In this document: one piece after another, positions 55,864 through 64,000 of the stretch
Layout: each line of letters starts with the position of its first letter
Position numbering within the stretch: the stretch's first letter is position 1
From: Lysinibacillus xylanilyticus
Lineage (GTDB): Bacteria; Bacillota; Bacilli; Bacillales_A; Planococcaceae
Direction: 5' to 3'
Assembly: GCF_001708185.1 (NCBI RefSeq)
Contig: NZ_MDDN01000001.1
Coordinates: 248,001-312,000 of the forward strand
Length of the DNA: 64,000 nucleotides
The notes under the pieces: model-generated
The model's database searches: none
Seen by the model: only the letters and a program-made list of their open reading frames with translations
What the model was told of the DNA's origin: nothing
Made by a program: the position numbers and the translations under genes

Positions 55864-56247
55864 ATGAAGCTTTCAACTATTTTAAACTTTTGTATTCTTG
55901 TATTTTTCACCTTACTTTTCGTCAATGATTTTTTCCCGTACACTACACTAGCTGAGGTATTGTCTAAACAAATCATCCTTCTTATATTAATCGCTCTTGT
56001 CATCATACAAATCGCGTCAGACAAGGGAAAATATAAAAAGCTTTCTAAAAAAGCATATGTTGGCTTAACAGTATATACGGTCGGGCTTTGGATTGTTTTA
56101 ACATTACTTGGCGGAGAATCGCAATTAGGTTTATCCTATAACAGCCCTTTTTTTTATTTGATCGTGCTGTTACTTGCGCTTGATTTACTACGTGTTTATC
56201 GTCAATCAAAGCGTGAGCAGTCTGAGGAAAAAGCAAAGCAGGAATAA
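55864..56247 (+). CDS. Small membrane protein, unknown
   Basis: 127 residues from ATG 55864 (MKLSTILNFCILVFFTLLF) behind AAGGAGA. Four hydrophobic segments (about 5-20, 35-52, 66-83, 95-112) and a basic-acidic cytoplasmic tail (RQSKREQSEEKAKQE). Family not recognised. Divergent from yuaF, ended by a strong hairpin at 56371-56420. Confidence 0.75.
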   Translation: MKLSTILNFCILVFFTLLFVNDFFPYTTLAEVLSKQIILLILIALVIIQIASDKGKYKKLSKKAYVGLTVYTVGLWIVLTLLGGESQLGLSYNSPFFYLIVLLLALDLLRVYRQSKREQSEEKAKQE

Positions 56248-56370
56248 ATACATTAGAATTCCTTGTCACTTTATGTCGTTCTATCCGTCACTTGGATTCT
56301 GCGGGTACAAAGTGACGCTTTCCTCCCCCCTATACATTGTATCGATACCCAAAATAGAACTGAAATTAAA

Positions 56371-56420
56371 AGCATGTCAACGATTGGAATTGATTCAAAG
56401 TTCCAATCAGTAGACATGCT
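56371..56420 (+). terminator. Terminator of the 127-residue gene
   Basis: AGCATGTC/GACATGCT and inner GATTGGAA/TTCCAATC stems followed by TTTTTTT on the plus strand. Confidence 0.8.
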
Positions 56421-56656
56421 TTTTTTGATTCTATGTGACTTGAATGCATGCACGATCTTTTAAACTATAGCAGTAGATTCGTTTTAAAAAAGGGATTGTA
56501 TGTTATGAATGGGTGTTTTCTTTAGGATTGTTGTTATTCAACGAATGGTGCATGTTAGTAGAAGAAGGATTATGTAATTAACAGTACTTCGAAAAAGTTA
56601 TATATAGTAATTTTTTATTTTATTTGATATCTTTTTTAGAATGACACCTTAAAGGA

Positions 56657-57011
56657 ATGACCAATATGAAACTAATGAAACGATTTATTTTAAATCGCCC
56701 TGCAGGAAAATGACTTGCCTATTTTTATGGTATGGTTGCTACGCGACAAAAATGACGACTTGTTACTATTCGAAGACGAAGACGGCTATCCATTTTTACT
56801 ACCTGTTTGGCCAACTTGAAGCTTTGCTGAAATGGTGGCTGCCAATTTTGATGAGTCATTTGAAGCGTTCAACATGCCACTTGCGAATTTTTTAGACGAT
56901 TTAGTTGTTGATATTGAAAATGACGTTGGTGCCATATCGATTTTTCCAAACGAAAACGATACAATTATTCAAACTCGTGATGAAATAAAGGAAATGATTC
57001 GTGATTTATAA
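56657..57011 (+). pseudogene. Broken DUF2750-type gene
   Basis: The frame from 56724 to the TAA at 57009-57011 encodes WLLRDKNDDLLLFEDEDGYP, FLLPVWPT, an in-frame TGA, then SFAEMVAANFDESFEAFNMP and DDLVVDIENDVGAISIFPNE. This matches the layout of DUF2750 proteins. The probable start ATG (56657, after AAAGGA) is in a different register, so there is also a frameshift. At least two lesions. The 56421-56656 part of the gap shows nothing. Confidence 0.65.
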
Positions 57012-57149
57012 TAAGCAGGATACTCCCCGTTAAACGGAGAACCCTATCATAAGCACGTTAAATTCTTTAGTAAAAATTGAATTTTTTATTGAACTGAGCA
57101 GTTTAATTCTTAAACCATTATGAGTAAAAACATTAAGGGGGAAACTACT

Positions 57150-57716
<567 letters not shown>

Positions 57717-57923
57717 ATTTTTTTTGCATAGACAGATAAATTTGAATTTAGAACAGTTCAGCTGTAGAAAGGCTTTAATTCCATATTTAATGTAAGGCTA
57801 AAAATATGTTAGTGAGGTATTCAAAATAATGAAGAAAGTAGTAGTACCTCCTAAGCCTTTTTTCTATAAAGGTGGAGAGAAGGCCGTTTTATTGTTACAT
57901 TCTATACAACCGTGCTATTGAAA

Positions 57924-57950
57924 GTGGGGCTAGCTCATAGCTAACCCCAC
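57924..57950. terminator. Hairpin between DUF4256 gene and the coiled-coil gene
   Basis: GTGGGG(C/T)TAGCT stem with 3-nt loop. T-run weak on both strands; it lies between convergent genes and probably ends one or both. Confidence 0.55.
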
Positions 57951-57984
57951 CTCAAACCGCACTATATAGGCATTAACAAAGACT

Positions 57985-58719
57985 TTAAGATTCTAATACA
58001 TTTAAAATAGCATCGAGTTCATTAACAGCAAGATCTAGACGTTCCTTTGCCTCGATATTTTGCTGTTTTAATTGACTAAACTCTAACAAATTTTTCTCAT
58101 GCTTTAATTTGATAGAAGACAAACGCTCAATTCGTGATTCTACCTTTTCAATCGCTTGCTCACAAACTGCTGTCCATAATTTTTCTGAGTGCTGCATTTC
58201 TGTTGTTGATGGGTTGTGTTGACGTATAATTCGTCCATATACCGCTTCAATTTGTTCAATTAATTCTGAGTAAAAATGTCGCTCTACACGAGTTGTTTGG
58301 AATGTTGGATGCTCTACCTCTTTTGCATATGGGGTAATTTGGCGTAGTAGCTTCCCAGCATTTTCACCGAAACCATGCGATAAATTCAGTACATTCATTA
58401 ACTGTAATAGTAAACGAATTTCTTCTAGATTAATAAGCTGCGAATCAATGTTTTCCTTTAGCTTTAAGGACTCCATAAAGCGTCGATCAAAGTGCTCAAT
58501 TTCACCATTGCGTTGCTCTACTAAATGTTCACTTGCATTGTCTTTTAAGCTTTTAATATAGCGAATTGCGTGGCTTTTTAGCTCTTCTGTTGACAGCAAG
58601 TTGTCATTGTCTTGTTGTGGCTTTCCTCGTTGAACATACGCAAATGCATCCATTTTTTTGGGCCATTGTGCTGCTGGGGTTTCTTCTGAGACATTATAGC
58701 GTATATAAATTCCGTGCAT
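57985..58719 (-). CDS. Coiled-coil protein, unknown
   Basis: 244 residues from ATG 58719 (MHGIYIRYNVSEETPAAQW) behind GGAGG. An N-terminal section of about 50 residues, then long amphipathic helices with repeated Glu/Lys/Leu patterns (about 60-130 and 165-240, such as IERLSSIKLKHEKNLLEFSQ). No family recognised and no membrane segment. It stands alone; the upstream gap 58720-59042 has no gene. Confidence 0.7.
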   Translation of the reverse strand: MHGIYIRYNVSEETPAAQWPKKMDAFAYVQRGKPQQDNDNLLSTEELKSHAIRYIKSLKDNASEHLVEQRNGEIEHFDRRFMESLKLKENIDSQLINLEEIRLLLQLMNVLNLSHGFGENAGKLLRQITPYAKEVEHPTFQTTRVERHFYSELIEQIEAVYGRIIRQHNPSTTEMQHSEKLWTAVCEQAIEKVESRIERLSSIKLKHEKNLLEFSQLKQQNIEAKERLDLAVNELDAILNVLES

Positions 58720-59042
58720 TCCATATCCTCCAAGTCCATTAAACAAGTATCTCTAAAGACAATAAATCGAATACGCTATTTTTTCAAGTAAAAAACTTTT
58801 AAAGATTGAAAATCCTTCTTTTGAACAATAATCCAAAAATTCCGAATAGTCGATACTAATCAGAATTACTCCATTTATCATCATAGCAATTTTACCATTT
58901 TCCACTATGACAAGCTATGTTTGTACCCGGTTTCGAATTTGATATGACGGAGCTGATTGCAAACTATATTTTAAAACATCCATCCATTCATACAACATGT
59001 AATGACAATTAGCAAGTAACGCTCTAGCTTTTAATATAAAAA

Positions 59043-59108
59043 AATTTCGCTCTTTTCCTATGGGAGAATCCACCTTGGATCACAGTCCCATAGGAGTATG
59101 GCGAAATT
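59043..59108 (-). terminator. Terminator of the ABC-F/GNAT operon
   Basis: Long structure: outer AATTTCGC/GCGAAATT and inner CCTATGGGA/TCCCATAGG stems, followed by TTTTTTT on the minus strand, 12 bp past the GNAT stop. Confidence 0.85.
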
Positions 59109-59119
59109 GTTTATCTTCA

Positions 59120-59911
59120 TTAAGAATCTTGTCTTATTTGCTTAATGCTTTTTCCCTCAGTAAAGGCATGAATGGATTCTACTTTGCCTACTGATTTGAA
59201 ATTTGCCTTGTCATAGACTTTTGCAACCTGTTCATTGATAGGCAAAATCCAGAGATATTCTAACCCCTGCTTTATCGACTCTTGCTGTATATGCTGCAGA
59301 ATATATCCAATCAAACCTCGACCTCGATGGCTTTCAAGTGTTGCTACACTCTCGACTCTCCCTTGATTTCCTGAGACGAAAATATTGGCAGTACAGCAAG
59401 CTGTGCCATCCAATCTTAATAAATAGTAAGTAAAATACTGTGAATGATAAGTTTCCTCAAAGGCTTTTTTGATTAATGCAGGCTCCCCAAATGTAGAAAT
59501 ACTCATTTCTACAGCTAATGCTTCCTCCATATTGGCATTTGTTACACGTTCAATTTGTATTGCTGGATTATGTGGTAATTGTAAGTATTCACCGTTCCAA
59601 CACTGTACATCATCATTAAAACTTTCATATTGAAAGCCATGATTCTCTAGCACTTCTATACATGACTGATTTTCCTCCACGTTGTATAAATACAATCTTG
59701 GAATCAGAGATTTTGACTGATAGAAATTTTTGATTTTCTTTAAAAACATATCTGGATCGGTAATCTTCTTCCAAATGTGTGCATGATTAGCGTCATAATA
59801 TGTCGGCATTTCCTTATTATAAAATAATACTCCTTCGTGACATGTCTCCATCTCACTAAAACTTTTAATATAATCAATATCTAACTGCATGATGTGCTCA
59901 ATTTTTTGCAT
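59120..59911 (-). CDS. GNAT-family acetyltransferase
   Basis: 263 residues from ATG 59911 (MQKIEHIMQLDIDYIKSF) behind GGAGG. C-terminal GNAT fold with acetyl-CoA loop VESVATLESHRGRGLIGYIL (about 185-205) and YLWILPINEQVAKVYDKANF. The N-terminal half is a degenerate GNAT-like repeat. Its start overlaps the end of the ABC-F gene by 14 bp, so translation is coupled. Substrate unknown; the pairing with an ABC-F protein hints at an antibiotic-response operon. Confidence 0.8.
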   Translation of the reverse strand: MQKIEHIMQLDIDYIKSFSEMETCHEGVLFYNKEMPTYYDANHAHIWKKITDPDMFLKKIKNFYQSKSLIPRLYLYNVEENQSCIEVLENHGFQYESFNDDVQCWNGEYLQLPHNPAIQIERVTNANMEEALAVEMSISTFGEPALIKKAFEETYHSQYFTYYLLRLDGTACCTANIFVSGNQGRVESVATLESHRGRGLIGYILQHIQQESIKQGLEYLWILPINEQVAKVYDKANFKSVGKVESIHAFTEGKSIKQIRQDS

Positions 59912-61703
59912 TTTTTGTTCCTCCCTCAATCCATTTTCCATATAAATCCTCTAGCTGCTGTTCAAGCTTTTGCCGTTGCTCCTTGGCAAGTGTCGGCTCC
60001 TTTAATTTTATTTCAAGCTTTTCAATCTGATCTTCAATGGGTAACTCTTTTTTAGCAGCGTAGGTCTTTTCAGGTGCTTCCTTTATAACCGGTTCTTTAA
60101 CTATTTCTAAGCGTTTTTGCCTTGCCCATTCATAATGGCCTTCAAATACTTGAATCGTTTCATGCTCAATCCATGCAACTTTTGTAAAAATCTTTTGTAA
60201 GAAATAACGGTCATGCGAGACACCAATAATGGTCCCTTCAAAGGACTCTAATGTATCCTCCAATACCTCTCTCGCTTCAATGTCTAAATGATTGGTCGGC
60301 TCATCTAGCATTAATAAATTAATATCTTCATGCATTAACTGTGCTAGACGTAAGCGCATTTTTTCGCCCCCACTTAAATCCTTCACTTTTTTAAAAACGT
60401 CATAGCCATAAAATAAGAATTGAGCAAGAATATGACGTGCCTCTGCCTCTGACACAGCGACAATCTCACGGAAAGCATCTATTAAACGAATGGCAGGATT
60501 TTTATGCTCAAATTGCTGTGAAAGGTAGCCAATTTTCACACTGCTGCCGACATGACAGATCCCCTTATTAGGCTCAACTTCGCCTAGCATCATTTTTAAC
60601 AACGTTGATTTCCCACTACCATTACCACCTACAATCGCCAGTCGTTCTCCGAAATAAACCGCTAAATTACTTTCCTTAAATAATGGTTTCTCAAATGCAT
60701 GGCTAATGCCCTTCAATTGTACAACCTCTTTACCACTACGCTCAGCCATCGTTAAGGCTAGATTCATTTTCTTTTTCGTTGTAGGCTTCTTCACACGCTC
60801 TATACGGGCTAATGCTTTTTCCATACTTTTAGCACGTCGATGTAAGGCAGCATTCGGCGGATTCGCTTCATTTGCCCATTGCTTTAAACGTTTGATCGTT
60901 TCTTGCATTTTTTTAATTTTCTTTTGCTGTTCTTCGTATTGAGCAAATTGCTGTTCAACCTTAGCTTCTTTTTGTTCAACAAATGCATCGTAATTGCCAC
61001 TATACGCAAAGGCCTCTCCATCTTCAATTTCAATTATTTTTTGAGCCATTTGATTCATAAAATGACGATCATGTGATACGACAATAACAATTCCTGCAAA
61101 GTTTCGAACATAGTTTTCAAGCCATTCAATTGCCTGCATATCTAAATGATTCGTTGGTTCATCTAATAGCAAAATAGAAGGATTACTTAAAAGGATTTGC
61201 CCAAGCATCACCTTTGTTTTCTCCCCACCACTTAAGCTAGTAAATGGTTGCTCAAGCAATGGCGTAATACCTAAACCATTGGCAATCATCGCTAATTGCG
61301 CATCAATTTCATAGCCACCCTGTAGCATAAACCGTTCCTGCACATGACCATATTGCTGAAGTATTTTATCTGTTACAGCCAACTGCATCTCTTGCTCAAG
61401 CTTTGTCATTGTTGCCTTTAATGCATAGATTCCCGCAAATGCTTCCTCCAGCACTTCCTTTACTGTGAGCATAGGATAATCCGGAATTTGATGTAAATAA
61501 CCAATCGTCGCTTCTTTACTTTTTATGATTCGTCCCTTATCTGGCATATCCAACCCAGCTAGTAACTGTAATAAAGTCGTTTTCCCACTGCCATTCACAC
61601 CAACAACGGCAACATGCTCGCCTGTATTTACTTCTAATTGAAGCCCTTCAAATAATACGCTTCCACCCATAATTTTTTGTATTTGTTCAGCCTTAATTTG
61701 CAT
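59898..61703 (-). CDS. ABC-F family ATPase (ribosome-associated, possible antibiotic resistance)
   Basis: 601 residues from ATG 61703 (MQIKAEQIQKIMGGSVLF) behind GGAGG. Two ABC domains without membrane helices. Walker A GVNGSGKTTLL and GGNGSGKSTLL; signature LSGGEKTKVML and LSGGEKMRLRL; Walker B LLLDEPTNHLD and LMLDEPTNHLD. The inter-domain linker (about 240-320, ANEANPPNAALHRRAKSMEK) is the P-site tRNA interaction motif region. ABC-F proteins act on the ribosome; some (Vga/Lsa/VmlR/Msr) protect against antibiotics. A leader ORF and terminator upstream point to drug-induced attenuation, supporting a resistance-type role, but the subgroup is not certain. Confidence 0.88.
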   Translation of the reverse strand: MQIKAEQIQKIMGGSVLFEGLQLEVNTGEHVAVVGVNGSGKTTLLQLLAGLDMPDKGRIIKSKEATIGYLHQIPDYPMLTVKEVLEEAFAGIYALKATMTKLEQEMQLAVTDKILQQYGHVQERFMLQGGYEIDAQLAMIANGLGITPLLEQPFTSLSGGEKTKVMLGQILLSNPSILLLDEPTNHLDMQAIEWLENYVRNFAGIVIVVSHDRHFMNQMAQKIIEIEDGEAFAYSGNYDAFVEQKEAKVEQQFAQYEEQQKKIKKMQETIKRLKQWANEANPPNAALHRRAKSMEKALARIERVKKPTTKKKMNLALTMAERSGKEVVQLKGISHAFEKPLFKESNLAVYFGERLAIVGGNGSGKSTLLKMMLGEVEPNKGICHVGSSVKIGYLSQQFEHKNPAIRLIDAFREIVAVSEAEARHILAQFLFYGYDVFKKVKDLSGGEKMRLRLAQLMHEDINLLMLDEPTNHLDIEAREVLEDTLESFEGTIIGVSHDRYFLQKIFTKVAWIEHETIQVFEGHYEWARQKRLEIVKEPVIKEAPEKTYAAKKELPIEDQIEKLEIKLKEPTLAKEQRQKLEQQLEDLYGKWIEGGTKNAKN

Positions 61704-61746
61704 CGTTTTTTCCTCCAATGAAACGTGCGAAAAACATCTTTAGACA

Positions 61747-61779
61747 CAAAAAAGACTGCTCGATTAACAAGCAGTCTTT
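61747..61779 (-). terminator. Attenuator terminator upstream of the ABC-F gene
   Basis: Perfect 10-bp stem AAAGACTGCT/AGCAGTCTTT, 9-nt loop, then TTTTTT on the minus strand. It ends 44 nt before the ABC-F ATG and starts about 27 nt after the leader ORF stop. The 44-nt stretch contains a ribosome site but no evident promoter, so ABC-F should be expressed only by read-through. Confidence 0.85.
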
Positions 61780-61806
61780 TCCTCATTAGTTTGTGAAAAA
61801 GAATGG

Positions 61807-61947
61807 TTAATTCGCTACGTTTGTTATTTGATTTTGCTTAAAAATGGACAGACCTCTCCCGTTGTTCGCAAAATCGAAAGTAATAACATGTGCAAAATAC
61901 ATAGCTTTATCCTCTTTTACACCTGTTTTCGTAGCGTTTTTATTCAT
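61807..61947 (-). CDS. 46-residue leader peptide of the ABC-F operon
   Basis: Short ORF MNKNATKTGVKEDKAMYFAH continuing to FKQNQITNVAN, with a strong ribosome site GGAGGTGAAAAGGA at about 6-nt spacing. It lies between the operon promoter and the attenuator terminator. The position is that of ribosome-sensing uORFs in resistance operons. The product itself matches no family I know. It could also be a small functional protein. Confidence 0.7.
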   Translation of the reverse strand: MNKNATKTGVKEDKAMYFAHVITFDFANNGRGLSIFKQNQITNVAN

Positions 61948-61980
61948 TCCTTTTCACCTCCGTTCATCATAGTTAAACTT

Positions 61981-62010
61981 ATAATACCATAATTCAGGAA
62001 ATTTGGTAAA
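61981..62010 (-). promoter_or_regulatory. Promoter of the ABC-F leader
   Basis: Minus strand TTTACC (62010-62005), 18-bp spacer, TATTAT (61986-61981). Transcription should begin near 61974, about 27 nt before the leader ORF start. Confidence 0.5.
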
Positions 62011-62067
62011 TAAAAATTTTGTACATTTCAAATTTTTATAAATATACAAATATTTGTGTCAGTTTTT

Positions 62068-63096
62068 TTAAGCTTTCACTTTTCTCACAAACATTTTGAC
62101 AAACGGTACAAGGAAAATGGATACGACTAGTACTCTGAATAGCTGAAATGCAGTAACGATTGTCACATTCGCATGAACAGAAGCGGCGATAATCCCCATT
62201 TGATCAAGCCCTCCTGGTACGATACTTAAAAAACCTGTCTGAAAATCAAGACCATACAAATCCTTCATGATAAATGTTAAGCCGTATGCAGCGCCAATAA
62301 AGATGCCTGCTGATACAAATGCGTAAAACACATGCTTCTTCGATAAATGTAAATCCTCTTTTTTCAATAAAAGCCCAATGTAAATGCCAAGCATTAGTTG
62401 CGCAATATGAAGTAGTGACAACGGTAATTTTGGTACATCCATTCCTGCTATATTTAAGCCCATCAATAAAAACACTGGACCAAGCATATAGCCTGTTGGT
62501 ATTTTCACCTTTTGCGCCAGCCACCCCGCCACTCCACACACAGCGAGTAAACCTATAAGACTCCATGAATATGCTCCGTCTACTACAAACACATTTCCAC
62601 CAGAGCCTGACACCATTAATGGCACAAACCCGACGATTAAAAGAACCCGTAATATTTGAAAGAACGTAATAACAACCATATCCATATCCCCTTGCTCTTC
62701 AGCAAAGGCAACAACCTGTGACATTCCCCCAGGTACACAGCACGTCAACGCAGTCGCAAAATCTAAATCTGCACGCTTTGCTACTAAATAGCTGATGCAA
62801 AAAAACAGTAAAATGAATAGTACATTTAAAACGACCATACTCCCTAAAAATAGTTGAATATCCTGCACGGCTTCTGGTGTAAAAGCAAAACCAATAGAAT
62901 ACCCAGCGACAATTAAACCAAAATTACGAAAATATATATGCCATTTCAATTGTACTTTGGTCGATAACTGAACAATTAGTACCGCTGTTATAGCACCAAG
63001 CAACCATGGCATCGGAATATGTAAAAGTTGAAATAAAACAGCCCCTGTTAAACCAATACATAATGTAATAAACATGTGCTTATCAAAAATAAACAT
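62068..63096 (-). CDS. AbrB-family (ammonia monooxygenase-like) membrane protein
   Basis: 342 residues, nine to ten transmembrane helices arranged as two similar halves (PF05145-type). Signatures CVPGGMSQVVAFAEEQGDMD in the first half and SIVPGGLDQMGIIAASVHAN in the second. Often named AbrB or putative ammonia monooxygenase, although no enzymatic activity is established; a transport or regulatory role is possible. ATG behind GAGGGG. Separate from the ABC-F operon. Confidence 0.85.
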   Translation of the reverse strand: MFIFDKHMFITLCIGLTGAVLFQLLHIPMPWLLGAITAVLIVQLSTKVQLKWHIYFRNFGLIVAGYSIGFAFTPEAVQDIQLFLGSMVVLNVLFILLFFCISYLVAKRADLDFATALTCCVPGGMSQVVAFAEEQGDMDMVVITFFQILRVLLIVGFVPLMVSGSGGNVFVVDGAYSWSLIGLLAVCGVAGWLAQKVKIPTGYMLGPVFLLMGLNIAGMDVPKLPLSLLHIAQLMLGIYIGLLLKKEDLHLSKKHVFYAFVSAGIFIGAAYGLTFIMKDLYGLDFQTGFLSIVPGGLDQMGIIAASVHANVTIVTAFQLFRVLVVSIFLVPFVKMFVRKVKA

Positions 63097-63319
63097 AGAA
63101 GCAACCCCTCATGACTGAATAATTTTATTATGCCGTTAACTTGCCATTTTTTCTACTTCATCACTTTTTGCGAGGTTCTATATTGTTAAAAATGAACCTG
63201 TTATTCATGAAATTTAACCTCTTATCCAAGATATTCTCCAAGCCAAATTTTTCTATGCTACATTATTATTACCTGATTCAGTGTTTCTCCATAGCGGAGA
63301 TATGTAAAGGAGGCCTCCA

Positions 63320-63769
63320 ATGAAAATTCATTTAACAATCAATAGTGAGCTAGAAGAAACTGAGGTTCATATACATGCGAAGGAATACACCGAGCAAATT
63401 GAACGACTGATGAAGCAGCTACAAGCGTCCCAAACCACGATGCTAGATGGCTACTTTCAACAGGAAATTCATATGCTAAAAATTTCTGATATTTACTCCA
63501 TTTACGCAGAGGGTGCAAAGGTTTTTTTGCAGACGGAAGAACAGGAATTCGAAACGAAGCGTAAATTGTATGAGCTGGAAGCACAATTATCGAAGGACTT
63601 TGCCAGAGTCAGTAAATCGACACTCGTTAACATTAATAAAATTGCCTCTATTCAAATGGGGAAAATCGGTACAACAGAACTGATATTAGAAAACGATGTG
63701 TCCGTCCATGTTAGCCGCAAATATTTAAAAGAATTAAAACACCACTTAGGTATTGGGAGGGACTCATAA
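63320..63769 (+). CDS. LytTR-family DNA-binding regulator
   Basis: 149 residues. N-terminal region without a response-regulator receiver domain (about 1-45), then LytTR DNA-binding domain (about 48-146) with SDIYSIYAEGAKVFLQT, RVSKSTLVNINKIASI and SRKYLKELKHHLG. Followed 1 bp later by a DUF3021 membrane gene. LytTR-DUF3021 pairs are commonly two-gene regulatory units in Firmicutes in which the membrane protein is thought to control the regulator. AAAGGAGG ribosome site. Confidence 0.92.
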   Translation: MKIHLTINSELEETEVHIHAKEYTEQIERLMKQLQASQTTMLDGYFQQEIHMLKISDIYSIYAEGAKVFLQTEEQEFETKRKLYELEAQLSKDFARVSKSTLVNINKIASIQMGKIGTTELILENDVSVHVSRKYLKELKHHLGIGRDS

Positions 63770-63770
63770 T

Positions 63771-64000
63771 ATGAAATTTATTCGCATGATGATTATCGGA
63801 CTACTCATATCACTTAGCTCTTCCTACGTCTTAGTAACATTAAGCGTCATATCTAATAACGCTGTAATGTCAGGATCGGAATTACTTGAACAAATTATCA
63901 TCGCAGCCATACTTGGAGCTGTAATTGGTTTGCTGTCCATCATTTTTGATATCGAGCGTTTACCTTTTATTGCTCAGTTTATTTTACATGTAATTGCAGT
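63771..64000 (+). CDS. DUF3021 membrane protein, N-terminal part (cut by window edge)
   Basis: Begins MKFIRMMIIGLLISLSSSYVL one base after the LytTR stop. The visible 76 residues contain two hydrophobic helices and the segment LLSIIFDIERLPFIAQFILH characteristic of DUF3021. The 3' end is beyond 64000. Expected to work with the LytTR protein. Confidence 0.85.
   Translation, partial: MKFIRMMIIGLLISLSSSYVLVTLSVISNNAVMSGSELLEQIIIAAILGAVIGLLSIIFDIERLPFIAQFILHVIA

Overview
The window is a low-GC Gram-positive, spore-forming Bacilli chromosome, most like Lysinibacillus or a close relative in the Planococcaceae/Bacillaceae. The support is gene content and order matching the Bacillus subtilis core (hbs-folE-mtrB-hepS-menG-hepT-ndk-cheR-aroC-aroB-aroH; spoIVA-yphF-yphE-gpsA-der; rpsA-cmk-ypfA-ypeB-sleB-prsW-ansA; ypdA; ypbG-ypbE-recS-ypbB-fer), the spore genes spoIVA, ypeB and sleB, and short GC-rich intergenic repeats of a kind I associate with Lysinibacillus. 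The genus is an inference from memory of synteny, not a search result. No rRNA, tRNA or CRISPR array was recognised.

Layout. 1-5.3 kb: aromatic amino acid operon on the minus strand (aroC-aroB-aroH-hisC-tyrA, with tyrA cut by the window edge) preceded by cheR; the trp genes that sit between aroH and hisC in B. subtilis are absent. 5.4-9.6 kb: a small membrane protein and a fatty-acid activation/beta-oxidation trio (thiolase, short-chain dehydrogenase, acyl-CoA ligase). 9.8-21.6 kb: an 11.6-kb integrated element bounded by a 139-bp direct repeat of the 3' end of ndk. It has a frameshifted tyrosine integrase, a plasmid-type replication protein with primase-polymerase-like motifs and a leader attenuator, iteron-like repeats, a serine resolvase, a RelA/SpoT-type nucleotide synthetase, a DUF2971 protein and several unknown cargo genes. 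21.4-30.6 kb: ndk, menaquinone genes, mtrB/folE, HU, spoIVA, gpsA. 30.8-39.6 kb: der, an S1 protein, cmk, a PilZ protein, germination genes, prsW, ansA. 39.6-41.8 kb: a plsY homologue translationally coupled to a GNAT-aminotransferase fusion. 41.8-51.8 kb: a 21-bp-period repeat tract, ypdA, ypbG, ypbE, recS, ypbB, fer, a FapR-type operator plus fabI, a secreted cyclophilin and an MFS pump. 51.9-57 kb: repeat arrays, two pseudogenes, a GNAT, and flotillin/NfeD behind a sigma-W-like promoter. 57-64 kb: DUF4256, a coiled-coil protein, a GNAT, an ABC-F protein behind a leader ORF plus terminator, an AbrB-type membrane protein, and a LytTR-DUF3021 pair cut by the right edge.

The most noteworthy items are the ndk-integrated plasmid-like element with its replication attenuator, the uORF-terminator leader in front of the ABC-F gene, the plsY/GNAT-aminotransferase operon, and a 37-bp repeat family found as tandem arrays at two loci about 15 kb apart.
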